From: Mycogone perniciosa
Taxonomy: Eukaryota; Ascomycota; Sordariomycetes; Hypocreales; Hypocreaceae
Direction of reading: 5' to 3'
Length of the DNA: 10,120 nucleotides
Assembly (NCBI GenBank): GCA_025331125.1
Contig: JAOALB010000358.1
Span: 1-10,120, forward strand
This document shows, one piece after another, positions 1-8,629 of the stretch (within the stretch, counting starts at the first letter, position 1; every line of letters begins with the position of its first letter). The position numbers were made by a program, and so were the translations under genes. The notes beneath the pieces are model-generated. The model was given only the letters and a program-made list of their open reading frames with translations, was not told the DNA's origin and did not search any database.

Positions 1-77
<77 letters not shown>
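1..77. repeat. (TTA)n microsatellite
   Basis: Uninterrupted TTA triplets, about 25 copies, from the window edge to the first C at 78; the tract may extend further left. It abuts sequence homologous to 6950-7082. In that other copy the same position holds a mixed CTG/TTA triplet tract, so this one is probably an expanded, transition-mutated version of an originally CTG-containing tract. Confidence 0.97.
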
Positions 78-78
<1 letters not shown>

Positions 79-81
79 CTG

Positions 82-214
82 GAGTTATTGTTACTGTTAA
101 AGGGTTAAAAGTATTATAGAAGATTAAGAAATTAAAAGCTAGGAAGATTTCTATATAGGCGCACAGACTATCTATTCCAGTAGCAATTTATATCTATTAT
201 AATAGTATTACTCT
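82..214 (+). mobile_element. Right end of a family B TIR element (partial copy)
   Basis: This stretch aligns without gaps to 6950-7082, the right end of the full family B element; both are 133 bases and by eye about 85 percent identical. It includes the terminal inverted repeat, running inward to outward from a CTATATAGGCGCACAGACTA-like block to the outer end ATTACTCT at 207-214. The rest of the element lies left of the window. Many differences from the other copy are C/T or G/A, consistent with RIP after duplication. Both copies have the same orientation. No coding capacity is seen. Confidence 0.8.
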
Positions 215-798
215 ATTATAATTACTATTATTTTATATAATTATAGCTATAAATTAATTTTGAATATTTAAAATTATCTTGAAGATATATTTAAATTATA
301 TTATTAATAAAGTAAATAAAGCAAGTTATAAAGTTCATTAACCTCAAATATTTATTGAATTTAATATATTTAAAAATAAAGACATTGCTGCTATAAAATC
401 ATAATGAATTTTATAAATAAAGGAATTAATTATTGAAAAAGTAGATATTAATATAATAAAAGGGATTTAATATTATAGTTAATAGCCTTTATTTTAAACT
501 GTTTATTTTTATTAAAAGGTTTAATAATATCAATGTAATGATTAAAGTTGATTTAGAAAATATAATTATTAAACTAGTTAAATATTAAAAGGGTTTGTTA
601 ATATAATATATTTACTTTAATCAATATGTATTTAATTAATATAAATAATATAAATAATAATATAAATTAATATAATTTATATATTAGTAAAAGCATATAG
701 CTTGATTAAATTAACTATTAAATAAAGGAATTTAAAATGGTATAGTAGTATATAACAATATATATAATAAAAGGTTTTGTATAGTAACCTTAATACTA

Positions 799-830
<32 letters not shown>

Positions 831-1279
831 CATATATATATATTTAAGCTATTTAACAGGATTTTAAGCTTTTTTGATAATATAAAAGTAAATCATATGA
901 AGGCTCTTAAATTAAAAGTAACAATATACATTAATAAAAGATTGTCTTCTTTTAACTTTAATAATATAATAAAGTTAATTGAAAAGACTGCCCCTTTCTT
1001 ATACTATAAAAAGTATCAAGACTTTTATTTTTCATAAATATGTTAAATAAACTTTAAATACTACCTTTATAAAAGCTTTAAATATACAATATAAAAATAT
1101 TTATTAAATAGTTAGTATTTTAAGTATATAAAGGTATATAAAGCTATATATAAACTATATTTAACTGAAACTTTTTATAGTTATAAAAAGTTATTATATC
1201 TTTTAAAGATAAAACTATAAAAAGTATAATAATAAAAATGAAAGGTATTTTAATAGATTTACGTTATTGCCTTTATTAT
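215..1279. other. AT-rich tract without a supportable gene
   Basis: Almost entirely A and T with scattered G and C, stop codons in all frames, and no recognised domain. One chance-like 86-codon open frame at 777-1037 begins in a TA dinucleotide run that cannot form stops in two of three frames; I do not treat it as a gene. By eye G slightly exceeds C on the plus strand. Most likely a decayed repeat. Confidence 0.7.
799..842. repeat. (TA)n microsatellite, interrupted
   Basis: A nearly perfect AT dinucleotide run with short interruptions around 822-831. It supplies the repetitive Tyr-Ile stretch of the overlapping open frame, which is why that frame is not convincing. Confidence 0.95.
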
Positions 1280-1393
1280 GAAAGTGATGGGTGGTCGGTC
1301 AGTGTCAGAGGGTGAAAAAGGAGCATGTAGAAACTAAAAACTAAGGTCAGGACTGCAAAGGGCTACCTAGTTGTTGTCCTCTACCACACAAAG

Positions 1394-1417
1394 TGGCAAC
1401 CGCGCAAGCGGTTGTCA
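1394..1417. other. Hairpin with GCAA tetraloop
   Basis: TGGCAACCGC at 1394-1403 and GCGGTTGTCA at 1408-1417 form a 10-bp stem with one G-T wobble pair, closed by the GNRA-type loop GCAA at 1404-1407. The inner part of the stem and the loop are kept in the paralogue at 7333-7348 although the stem sequence differs. Confidence 0.8.
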
Positions 1418-1431
1418 GGCACGTCTGTGCC
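1418..1431. other. Second adjacent hairpin
   Basis: GGCAC (1418-1422), loop GTCT, GTGCC (1427-1431): a perfect 5-bp stem directly abutting the preceding hairpin. The paralogue keeps a weaker version at 7353-7366 (GGTAT/ATACT around ATCT, one wobble pair). Confidence 0.75.
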
Positions 1432-1436
1432 AGCCT

Positions 1437-4400
1437 TTAAGCTTTTAAATACTATTTAAAATATAATAGTTATTAGCCTTTTTTATTATTATATATAATA
1501 CTAATAAAAAAACTTTTATAGTTTTAACTATAGACAAAAGTAATGTTAAAAAGTAGTAATTTAAAAAGTCTTTTATAAATTTTGAAAGGAATTAAGTAAA
1601 AGTAAAAAAATAAAAGATTTTAAAAAGTATATTAAGCTAATATAAATAAATTAATATTAATATATAATACTGCCTTCACTTTTATAATTAAAAAAGGCTA
1701 TAATAATATTATTATATAAAGATTATATATAAAAACTATTGAAAAAGAGCACTATTATATAATAATATATAAAAGATAATTTAACTTTTCCTTTTTTTAA
1801 TTAATTATAGTATTTATAAATTAAATAGTTAAAGCTTTATTATAAATCCTTAATAAATTAATTGAAATAATAAATTAACAATTAAATTAACTTCTTTTTA
1901 AGCTATATTAAAGAGTTAAATATAAAAGAGCTATGAAGCCTTGTTAATTATAAAGAAAGTTATAGTTTTACTATAAATACTTACCTTTAAAATATTTAAA
2001 AGGTATTTTAAAAAGATAATAAAAATATCAAAAGGGTATATTAATAAACTATCATCATTATAATTAAGAAAATGCAAAGATTTTTATATAGCCTATTTAG
2101 CTGAACTATTGTTAATCTTTTGATTATTACTGCTATAAATAAAAAACTAATGTTTTACTTTTTTTTAAAAAAAAGCTACAGCTTTTTATAATATTATATT
2201 TAGAAGATATATAATAGTAGGTAATTTAAAGACTTATAAGCCTCAACTCATTAATAATAGTAAATTCATTCCCTTTTAATGGTTTTATTCAAGAAAGTAT
2301 TAATGATTTTTATATTGAAGAAAAGAAATCTATTATTTTTAAAAGTATAATAACTAATTTTACTTTTTTTTATATTTAAGTAAAAGCCTAGAACACTTCA
2401 TTATATAAATAGTAGTATATAATATAACTATATAAGAGACTTTATATATTAAATAAACTAATACTCTTTTTAATAGATTTAATATTAATTTAATTATAGC
2501 TTCAATTTATAAAATTCAATTAACTTTTTCAAATGGTAAAATAGCTAGTTATCTATAAGCCCTAGGCCTATATCTATATATATATATATATATACTATTG
2601 CCCTGTAAATAGATATATATTTGAAATTAATAATCAATATTATATTCATTATTTATATATATTTAAATCTTTCCAGTAATATAATTATTCCTTTTTTTTA
2701 AAGTAGTAAATATATATTTATAATAGTTATACTATTCAAATCTTTCAAATTAATGAGTGTATAGCCTTTATTTTTATTAATAACCTTTTTATATAATAAA
2801 TTTAAAAGCTATAAACAATACAGGTTTTATAACTTATAATATTCAACCTATTATATATATAGGGTTAAAAGTCTTTTTAATAACCTTTTTACAGTATAAT
2901 TAAACTCCTCTGTAAGATTTGAATAAATAATATAAGTAGTTTTCAATAAAAGGTTCATAAAGTTTATCATTACTGTATATTACATTCAATATAATACAAA
3001 GGTATTTATAACTTTAAAGAAATTTAACCTTACAATAGAATCTTACTTTTAAAAACAGCTCAAAATGTATTATGAATATTTTATTCAATTTATATAAAAG
3101 TATTATTATTATTATTAAAGCTGCTATTATTTTATATTTTAACTCTTTTTCAGCTTTTATATATACCTATACTTATATATATTAAATTTAATAAAATCTT
3201 AAAGTTATAGTTGATCTTTTTAACATTTGAAAAGACTATATATAAATATAATAATAATTTTTTAATTATAAAAATAAGCCTAAACCTTATATTATTTATA
3301 TATATTATACTCTATCTTCCTTTTATTGCTTAAAGCCTTACTACAAAAATAAACTCATAATACAATTTACCGACTTAATTTCACTATACTTTTTAATATT
3401 TTACAGGCTATAGCTTAACTTTAAATATATAAATATTTAGCTAAAACTTTAATTAATCTTTATCTGCAATTAAAGCAAAACACTTTATATCAAATAATAC
3501 CTACTAGGTAATAAACTTTATACACTTTATACAACATTTTATTCTTTTAAGCTTTAAAATCTCCTTTATATATACTTTTAGCGCTTTTAAATACTACTAT
3601 ATTAAAATATTACTATTATTAAATATTTTATAATATAAATAATATTTTAAGCATTTAAAAATATCTAAGAGTATAAATAAAGATTTAACTGCTATTAATA
3701 TTTACTTGAATAAATGTTTTATTTATTGTAAATCTTTAAATATAAATTTAAATTCGCTAATATCTTGCTTGATATACTACATTATCTTCAAATTTCTAAA
3801 TTATAAACTTATTATCTTGAATTATATTAATATTATACCTTTGATTTATATCATTCTTTTTATATATAATATATATACAATTAATAGTGCAATTAAAATA
3901 TTAAAACTTTAATCTATTTATATTTCTATTAAAATGCTAGGTAAATAGATCTAGTAAAATTTGTTTCTTATGATATTTACTTACTTAAACCTTTTAATTA
4001 AATTAATTTAGATCAATATTTATTTTATTTAATATCCTATAGCCTTTTTATTGAAGCTTATTAATATGTTTTTATCTTTACTATTATATTATCTATAATA
4101 AACTATCCTATCATAGAATAACCTTCTTTCAACTTTATATATATTCTTTTTAGTTATATATTATTATATTTAGCTGCCTTTATATTCAATTTATATTTGT
4201 CTTAAATCCATTCATAAATACACTACTTTATTAACATAACGTAAATTCTTTCTATACTTTTTTATATATTATATTAATAATAAACTTTAACATTATTTTA
4301 TAATTTCTCTATATAAGAAAAAGCATATACCTTGATAAATATCTTTGATCTAATATCTTATAGTATTATTGTTAAAGGCATTTATAAGTCATATTATATT

Positions 4401-4938
4401 TTTATAAATATTTCTTTTTATAAAACACAATCTTTTTGTTAAAGTATTTAATCAAAAAAGTTAATTGCCTTTCATTTCATTTTAACTAGCTATTACTTTC
4501 AATATTATTATTTATAGTTATTGCCTTTATATAAGAATATATCCAATAGTCTTCAAATAAATTAAAAAAGGAGTTTATATAATCATCTTTATATTTATTT
4601 TAACTATGTCTATAATAGTAGTCCTCTTATTAAAAGTAGTATTATTGATACCACAAATAGCTATTATCTATTAACTGTTTATTATATATATTATAATAAT
4701 AATACTCTCATTATATTTTGAAATAATAAATATATAAAAACCTTTATAATAAACTTTTTGTTTAGTTCAAGTATTATTTGTATTTAAATTATTATCTACT
4801 GATTGGTAAAACCTTCAATAATATAAGCTTTAATATTTTGTTTTAATATCCTCATCCTAGTTTTAGTTTTTAATGTAACCTTTCAACTTTATTGAATATT
4901 AATGTAATTCTTTTAAAGAAATATTCTAATTATTCAAA
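1437..4938. other. AT-rich decayed repeat tract, no recognisable gene
   Basis: About 3.5 kb of highly AT-rich DNA. The longest plus-strand open frame (3706-3912, 68 codons of Ile, Leu, Asn and Tyr) has only the composition expected by chance. From roughly 2250 to 4930 the plus strand carries clearly more C than G (for example 11 C to 1 G in 4081-4140), so the minus strand is purine-rich, as the coding strand of a decayed retroelement or transposon might be. Reading the minus strand in one phase from about 4720 to 3300 and another from about 3210 to 2250 gives plausible-looking residues interrupted by TAA, TAG and TGA, but stops are about as frequent as base composition predicts. No family motif was recognised. 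Short TA-rich runs occur, for example 2573-2594. Confidence 0.6.
3101..3118. repeat. Short (TAT)n triplet run
   Basis: Five to six TAT/TTA triplets within AT-rich DNA; no visible association with an element. Confidence 0.85.
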
Positions 4939-5385
4939 AGTAGTGCTATGTTTATACATAAAAATCGCTATTTATATAGATAGTCTATACACTACCCGCA
5001 AATATCTCCTTATAGCTTTTTATACTCTGTAAGTTAAACTATAGCAATAATACTATTATAGTAATATTATTAGCGCTATTATAATAATAAATATACCTAT
5101 TAACCCTTCATTTATTGAATTTAAAGAGATAACTAGCTTTACTTTTATTAAAAAGGGGATAAATAAACTTTAATTAGCTATATAATAAAAACAATAGTTA
5201 TCTTTTACATAAATAAATAAAAAGGGTAATAAAGATTTTGTATTTTAAGTAATCCAATATATTATAAATAGCTATTATATAAAGAATTAAATTATAGAGT
5301 ATACAAGGCTATAGAGAGATTTTTATAGGTAGTGTATAGATTATTTATATAAATAGTCATTTTTTCCTATAGAAATAGCACTACT
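4939..5385 (+). mobile_element. Family A miniature TIR element, copy 1
   Basis: A 447-bp non-coding element bounded by imperfect terminal inverted repeats of about 95 bases. The left end begins AGTAGTGCTATG and the right end finishes ATAGCACTACT. Inside each TIR lie the blocks ATAGTCTATACACTACC and, further in, a TCTC-TTATAGC-TTTATACTCT-like block. A TA dinucleotide sits at both ends just outside GTGCTA, compatible with a TA target site, but the extra matching AG outside makes the exact ends uncertain. It is homologous over its full length to the reverse complement of 5617-6058. No transposase is encoded, so it would be non-autonomous (MITE-like). The superfamily is not determined; Tc1/mariner-like is one option given TA, but long TIRs also occur in Mutator-like elements. 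Confidence 0.75.
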
Positions 5386-5616
5386 CTTATGTAAAGTCTA
5401 TAAAAGCTTTTTTTCTTATTAAAATAAATTCACTATATTTAATATAAAGAAAAAAAGTAGTTATTTATTTAAATAAATATTATTAAAACCTTTATTAAAA
5501 TTAGTTTTAATATAGCGTTTTGTATATAAAGTTATTAAAATTTTAATATATTAATAAAAAAGTTTAGTTTTTTAATTAATTGTTATAATATTTCTTTAAT
5601 TATATCAATTAACTTA
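5386..5616. other. Spacer between inverted family A copies
   Basis: 231 bases of AT-rich DNA with no gene or repeat seen; it would form the loop if the two flanking inverted elements paired. Confidence 0.7.
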
Positions 5617-6058
5617 AATAGTTCTATTTATATAGATAGAAATTGCTATTTATATAAATAGTCTATCTACTACCTATGAAAATCTCTTTATAGCTTTTAT
5701 ACTTTATAATTGAATTCTTTATATAATAGCTATCTATTTATAGTATATTTGATTACTTTAAATAATAAATCTTTATTATTTATTTATATAAAATATAATT
5801 ATTTTTATCATTATATAGCGAATAAAATTTTTATTAATCCCTTTTTTAATAAAATTAAAGCTAGTTATTTCTTTAAATTCAATTAATAAAGGGTTAATAG
5901 GGATATCTATTATTATAATAGCATTCATAATATTACTATATAAGTAGTATTGCTATAGTGTAAGTTATAGAGTATAAAGAGCTATAAAGAGATTTTTCCA
6001 GGTAGTGTATAAGTTATCTATATAAATCGTAATTATTATCTATATAAATAGCACTACT
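5617..6058 (-). mobile_element. Family A miniature TIR element, copy 2 (inverted)
   Basis: This 442-bp element matches copy 1 end to end when reverse-complemented, including the interior. Shared interior landmarks on the minus strand are a CCCTATTAACCCTTTATTAA-like stretch, then GAATTTAAAGAAATAACTAG, then an AAAAAAGGGAT block. The right outer end ATAGCACTACT is intact; the left outer end (TAGTTCTATTTATATAGAT) has lost the GTGCT form. The left TIR shows the duplicated box clearly: CTATTTATATAGATA at about 5624-5638 and TGCTATTTATATAAATA at 5644-5660. No coding frame is present. Confidence 0.75.
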
Positions 6059-6275
6059 TATTAATTTAATAAGATTATTATTGTAATTTGTAAAATCTAT
6101 ACTTATTATTTATTCTTATAAATATTACTTAATATCGTTTAAACGGTTATGAAATGTTATAGCTGCTAGCTATTAAAATAATAAGTATTATAAAATATAC
6201 TTTTATAAAAAGGCTAAATACTTAAAATTAATTAAATAGCTTAAATCTGCTTTATTTAAAATAAAGTATATTATT
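6059..6275. other. AT-rich spacer, no gene seen
   Basis: Contains a perfect 10-bp palindrome CGTTTAAACG at about 6129-6138 and nothing else recognisable. Confidence 0.6.
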
Positions 6276-6757
6276 AGAGTAATACTATTGGAATAGATAT
6301 AACTTGCTACTAGAACAGATAGTCTATACGCCTATATAGAAATTCTGCCTGTAATTTCCTTTAATATATAACTTATTCCTTTATATAACACTTAATTATA
6401 GTACATACTATGGTATCTATAGCTAGCTATTTTATTATAATTAAATTGCTTTAAATAATAAATCTCTAATATATATTTTATTTATCTATATATATTCCTT
6501 TAAGCTAATTATTATTTTAGCTATATAGCTAGAATCATCTTTTTAATGTCTTTCATTTACGTTAATACTACTACTACTGCTACTATTATAGTAAAAATAT
6601 AGCTGTATTAGCTAAAAGTTTTTATAATCTGTAATTTACTATATAGCCTTTAAAACATGAATTTAATATTTTAAGCCTTTACAATCTTAATTATAACCTT
6701 TTAATCTTTAATTATAAAGGGACCTATTATATACTAGAGTTAAGCTAATATATAAAA

Positions 6758-6786
6758 AGTCGGCTTTAGAACTGACCTTTTAGCCG
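6758..6786. other. Small inverted repeat inside element B
   Basis: CGGCT near 6761 and AGCCG near 6782 form a 5-bp stem around a 16-base loop in a locally GC-richer patch. A minor structure of unknown meaning. Confidence 0.4.
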
Positions 6787-6827
6787 CACTTATAACTATT
6801 ATAATAATTCTTATATAGCAGCTTTAC

Positions 6828-6950
6828 TGCTGCTGCTGCTGCCTTTTTAGCCTTATAGCTGCCTTTATAGTCTTCCTTATTATAGCTACTGTAATAGCCG
6901 TTATATTACTATAAAGCTGCTGCTGTTATTGCTGTTATTATTATTGCTAG
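6828..6950 (+). repeat. CTG/TTA triplet tracts inside element B
   Basis: Two tracts: (CTG)n at about 6828-6842, and a mixed run from about 6916 to 6948 in which CTG and TTA triplets alternate. The second tract sits exactly where the partial copy at the window start has pure TTA. CTG can become TTA by two transitions (C to T and G to A). Confidence 0.8.
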
Positions 6951-7082
6951 AGTTATTATTACAATTAAAGGGTTAAAGCTGTTATAGAAGATAAAGGAAT
7001 TAAAAGCTAAGAAAATTTCTATATAGGTGTATAGACTATCTATTCCAGTAGCAACTTATATCTGTTCCAATAGCATTACTCT

Positions 7083-7271
7083 ATTATTATAGTTATTATT
7101 AGCACTCAAAGCTAAATAGTATTATATTATATTTAAAGTGTTTTCGCGATTAAATAATATTATATTATATATTCGTTTATACTGTATATAATAAAAAGTG
7201 CAATTACTATGAATTATTATTAAAGTAATTAAAGACTAGTATTAAAAAGCAAAAAAAGCAAATACAAAAAA
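7083..7271. other. AT-rich spacer between element B and the mutated island copy
   Basis: No gene or repeat recognised; one CGCG at about 7145 stands out in otherwise CpG-free sequence. Confidence 0.5.
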
Positions 7272-7367
7272 ACTAGGCTAAAGTTAAAACTGTAACGGGC
7301 CATTTAGTTATTATAATCTACTATAAAGTGGCAATAGCGCAAGCTATTATTAGGTATATCTATACTA
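7272..7367. repeat. RIP-mutated paralogue of the 1280-1436 island
   Basis: Aligns in the same orientation to about 1332-1432 with a 2-base gap near the CTACCACACA region. Most substitutions relative to the island are C-to-T or G-to-A, notably across the whole second hairpin. Exceptions include CC-to-AA near 7316 and a C-to-A/G-to-T pair on opposite sides of the first stem. The first hairpin survives as AATAGC (7333-7338), loop GCAA, GCTATT (7343-7348); the second as GGTAT-ATCT-ATACT (7353-7366). The left part of the island (1280-1330) has no clear match here. Confidence 0.75.
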
Positions 7368-7468
7368 TTAATTATATTGTAATCAGATCTAAAAACGTTT
7401 ATTTATCTTCTTTTCCACTTTAACTTTATCAATTATATAGATTTTAACAGAAAAAGTTTTAAGTAGTA

Positions 7469-7506
7469 ATAGTTGCCTTTAAAGCTGCTAGATTTATCTA
7501 AATTAA
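7469..7506 (+). repeat. 38-bp repeat, inverted copy near 8824-8861
   Basis: The block TAGTTGCC followed by AAAGCTGCTAGATTT recurs on the opposite strand at about 8824-8861 inside the third family A copy. Several differences are G/A or C/T, this copy being the more AT-rich. The match stops abruptly near 7506, where the family C inner TIR box begins. Confidence 0.65.
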
Positions 7507-8032
7507 GTATTGCTACTTGGGCTATAGTGGCCTATACACCTATTATCTTAGCACTGGCTTTTCTTTTTTACTATAAAGCTATATTAAATTATAATATAGT
7601 GTAATAGAATTTCTAAATATTAAAAGCTATATAATTAAAGTATGTTATAGCTAGCTAATTAACTAATTTGAATATTTATTTTTATACATTGAAATATAGC
7701 ATATATTACAGGCTATTAATTCAGCTGCGACCTTATGTAGCTGGCTGTATACTTGGAATAACCTTTTTGATAGCCGAACATATAGGTAATACTGTTAATC
7801 CTCCCTGTCTACGTCTTTTTCCTGTTCTTTTACTCTTCTTGCTTTTACTTATTTGAGATCTCGCGGATAATGCTAGCGGCGCAGTAGATAGAGGTTATGT
7901 TACTGTTGATCCTCTACAGCCTTATCCTCTTCCCATTCCTTTACCAGGAAAAAAGAAAGTCTATTGCTGAGGTAGTGGGTGTATAGGCCACTATAGCCTA
8001 AATAGCAAAATAATAGAGCCTGAATAGTAATA
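7486..8032. mobile_element. Family C TIR element with GC-richer core
   Basis: Inverted repeats of about 58 bases, left 7510-7567 and right 7949-8007, share the block GGCTATAGTGGCCTATACAC and end inward in a run of T on the left and A on the right. Outside the right TIR a second box (ACTATTCAGGCTCTATTATT, reading inward) repeats the inner one, putting the likely right end near 8032. The left end is less clear, about 7486. The core from about 7720 to 7960 is much less AT-rich than its surroundings and holds a broken small reading frame. It is a non-autonomous element or one that captured sequence; no transposase was recognised. Confidence 0.65.
7668..7970 (+). pseudogene. Broken small reading frame in the element C core
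   Basis: I do not recognise this product. From an ATG at 7668 the frame runs 62 codons to TGA at 7854-7856, then continues in the same phase for 37 further sense codons to TGA at 7968-7970, about 100 codons in all. The first part is hydrophobic, with one or two likely membrane segments and a Leu-rich stretch just before the inner stop; the second is more polar and Pro-rich (DLADNASGAVDRG, then PYPLPIPLPG, then three Lys). Codons in the core use G and C unlike the flanks. The inner TGA could be a RIP product of CGA or TGG. There is no ribosome or promoter evidence, and the ATG lies in AT-rich DNA before the core, so the true start, if any, is uncertain. It could equally be a captured exon fragment or chance. 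Confidence 0.3.
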
Positions 8033-8549
8033 CTTTTTAAATCTAAATATAAAGTTTTACTTTTATTATTATTACTTTTTAAATTAACTAAAAGTAATTA
8101 TAAAGAGATTTAATTTAAATTACTTTTATTATATTAATTGTTCTTCATATAATTTGTTCAATTTCTTAATTTTATATATGTATTATTCACTATTATTATA
8201 TTTAAATGTGCTGTTTTTAAATATAATTTCTTTAAATTGTAAACTGATAGATATTATAGAGCTTTAACTTTAATTAATTATAATTATAGTATAATACTTT
8301 CATATAATAATATCTTTTATTACTGATTTTGTTAACATTCAAAGCTAATAAAACCTTTAATATAATATTAATAATAATAGTTTATATAGCCTTTAATAAT
8401 AAATTTACCATTATTCATTAATACTTCTTATTAATTGCTATCTATATAGAAATTAAAGTAATTACTTAGTTTATTAAAATTTAATATTCAGTAAATACCT
8501 TTATAATTTAAAAAAAATAACTTTATTACTTTATATTAAATATCATAAA
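8033..8549. other. AT-rich tract, no gene seen
   Basis: About 500 bases of AT-rich DNA separating element C from the third family A copy; no repeat or coding signal recognised. Confidence 0.6.
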
Positions 8550-8629
8550 TAGTGCTATTTATATATATATAAACTGCTCTTATATATAGATAGTGTATTT
8601 GCTAGCTGTAAAAATCTCTTTATAGCTCT

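Larger units (their letters stand above)
1280..1436. repeat. GC-richer, unmutated repeat island
   Basis: About 155 bases of ordinary composition bounded sharply on both sides by very AT-rich DNA. Its right two thirds aligns to 7272-7367, and in that alignment most differences read as C-to-T or G-to-A going from this copy to the other. This copy is therefore closer to the ancestral sequence and the other is RIP-mutated. The 3' part folds into two adjacent hairpins (1394-1431), and GGCT at 1361-1364 could pair with AGCC at 1432-1435 to enclose them. I do not recognise the family: it could be the terminus of a transposon, a SINE-like unit or a structured non-coding element. No RNA polymerase III B box or tRNA-like fold was seen. 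Confidence 0.75.
6276..7082 (+). mobile_element. Family B TIR element, full copy
   Basis: An 807-bp element with terminal inverted repeats of roughly 68 bases: left 6276-6343 beginning AGAGTAATACTATTGGAATA, right about 7015-7082 ending ATTACTCT. Each TIR holds two similar boxes (left: ACTATTGGAATAGAT at 6284-6298 and TGCTACTAGAACAGATA at 6305-6321) followed by GTCTATACGCCTATATAGAA. The flanks carry ATTATT on both sides, a possible 6-base target duplication, but this is weak in such AT-rich DNA. The interior has no transposase; it contains CTG/TTA triplet tracts near the right side. A second copy of the right 133 bases occurs at 82-214. Confidence 0.75.

Noticed and set aside
777..1037. 86-codon plus-strand open frame
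   Set aside because: It starts within a TA dinucleotide run that cannot yield stops in this frame, has no recognisable domain, and its length is near what chance allows in a 10-kb AT-rich window.
1280..1436. tRNA or tRNA-derived SINE
   Set aside because: No cloverleaf, no GGTTCGA-type B box and no A box at suitable spacing.
2060..2180. Weak resemblance of a minus-strand translation to a PIF1/Helitron helicase Walker B region
   Set aside because: The key Asp-Glu pair is missing and the match rests on hydrophobic residues common in AT-rich translations.
3706..3912. 68-codon plus-strand open frame, hydrophobic
   Set aside because: Nearly all Ile, Leu, Asn and Tyr, as random AT-rich DNA gives; its residues reflect composition, with no motif or start context.
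2250..4720. Long minus-strand frames that read like protein if stops are ignored (for example FEDYWIYSYIKAI near 4550 and ENYLYYLFKSYRGV near 2910)
   Set aside because: Stop density (about 37 in 360 codons over 4720-3640) matches base composition, and other frames of the same stretch look equally plausible, so coding origin cannot be shown by eye.
1437..4938. Alternative genetic code with TAA/TAG read as Gln and TGA as Trp
   Set aside because: All three stops would need reassignment, and no frame stands out from the others; RIP-type change of CAA, CAG and TGG explains such stops more simply.
6129..6138. Perfect palindrome CGTTTAAACG
   Set aside because: Isolated and only 10 bp long, with no associated structure; likely chance.
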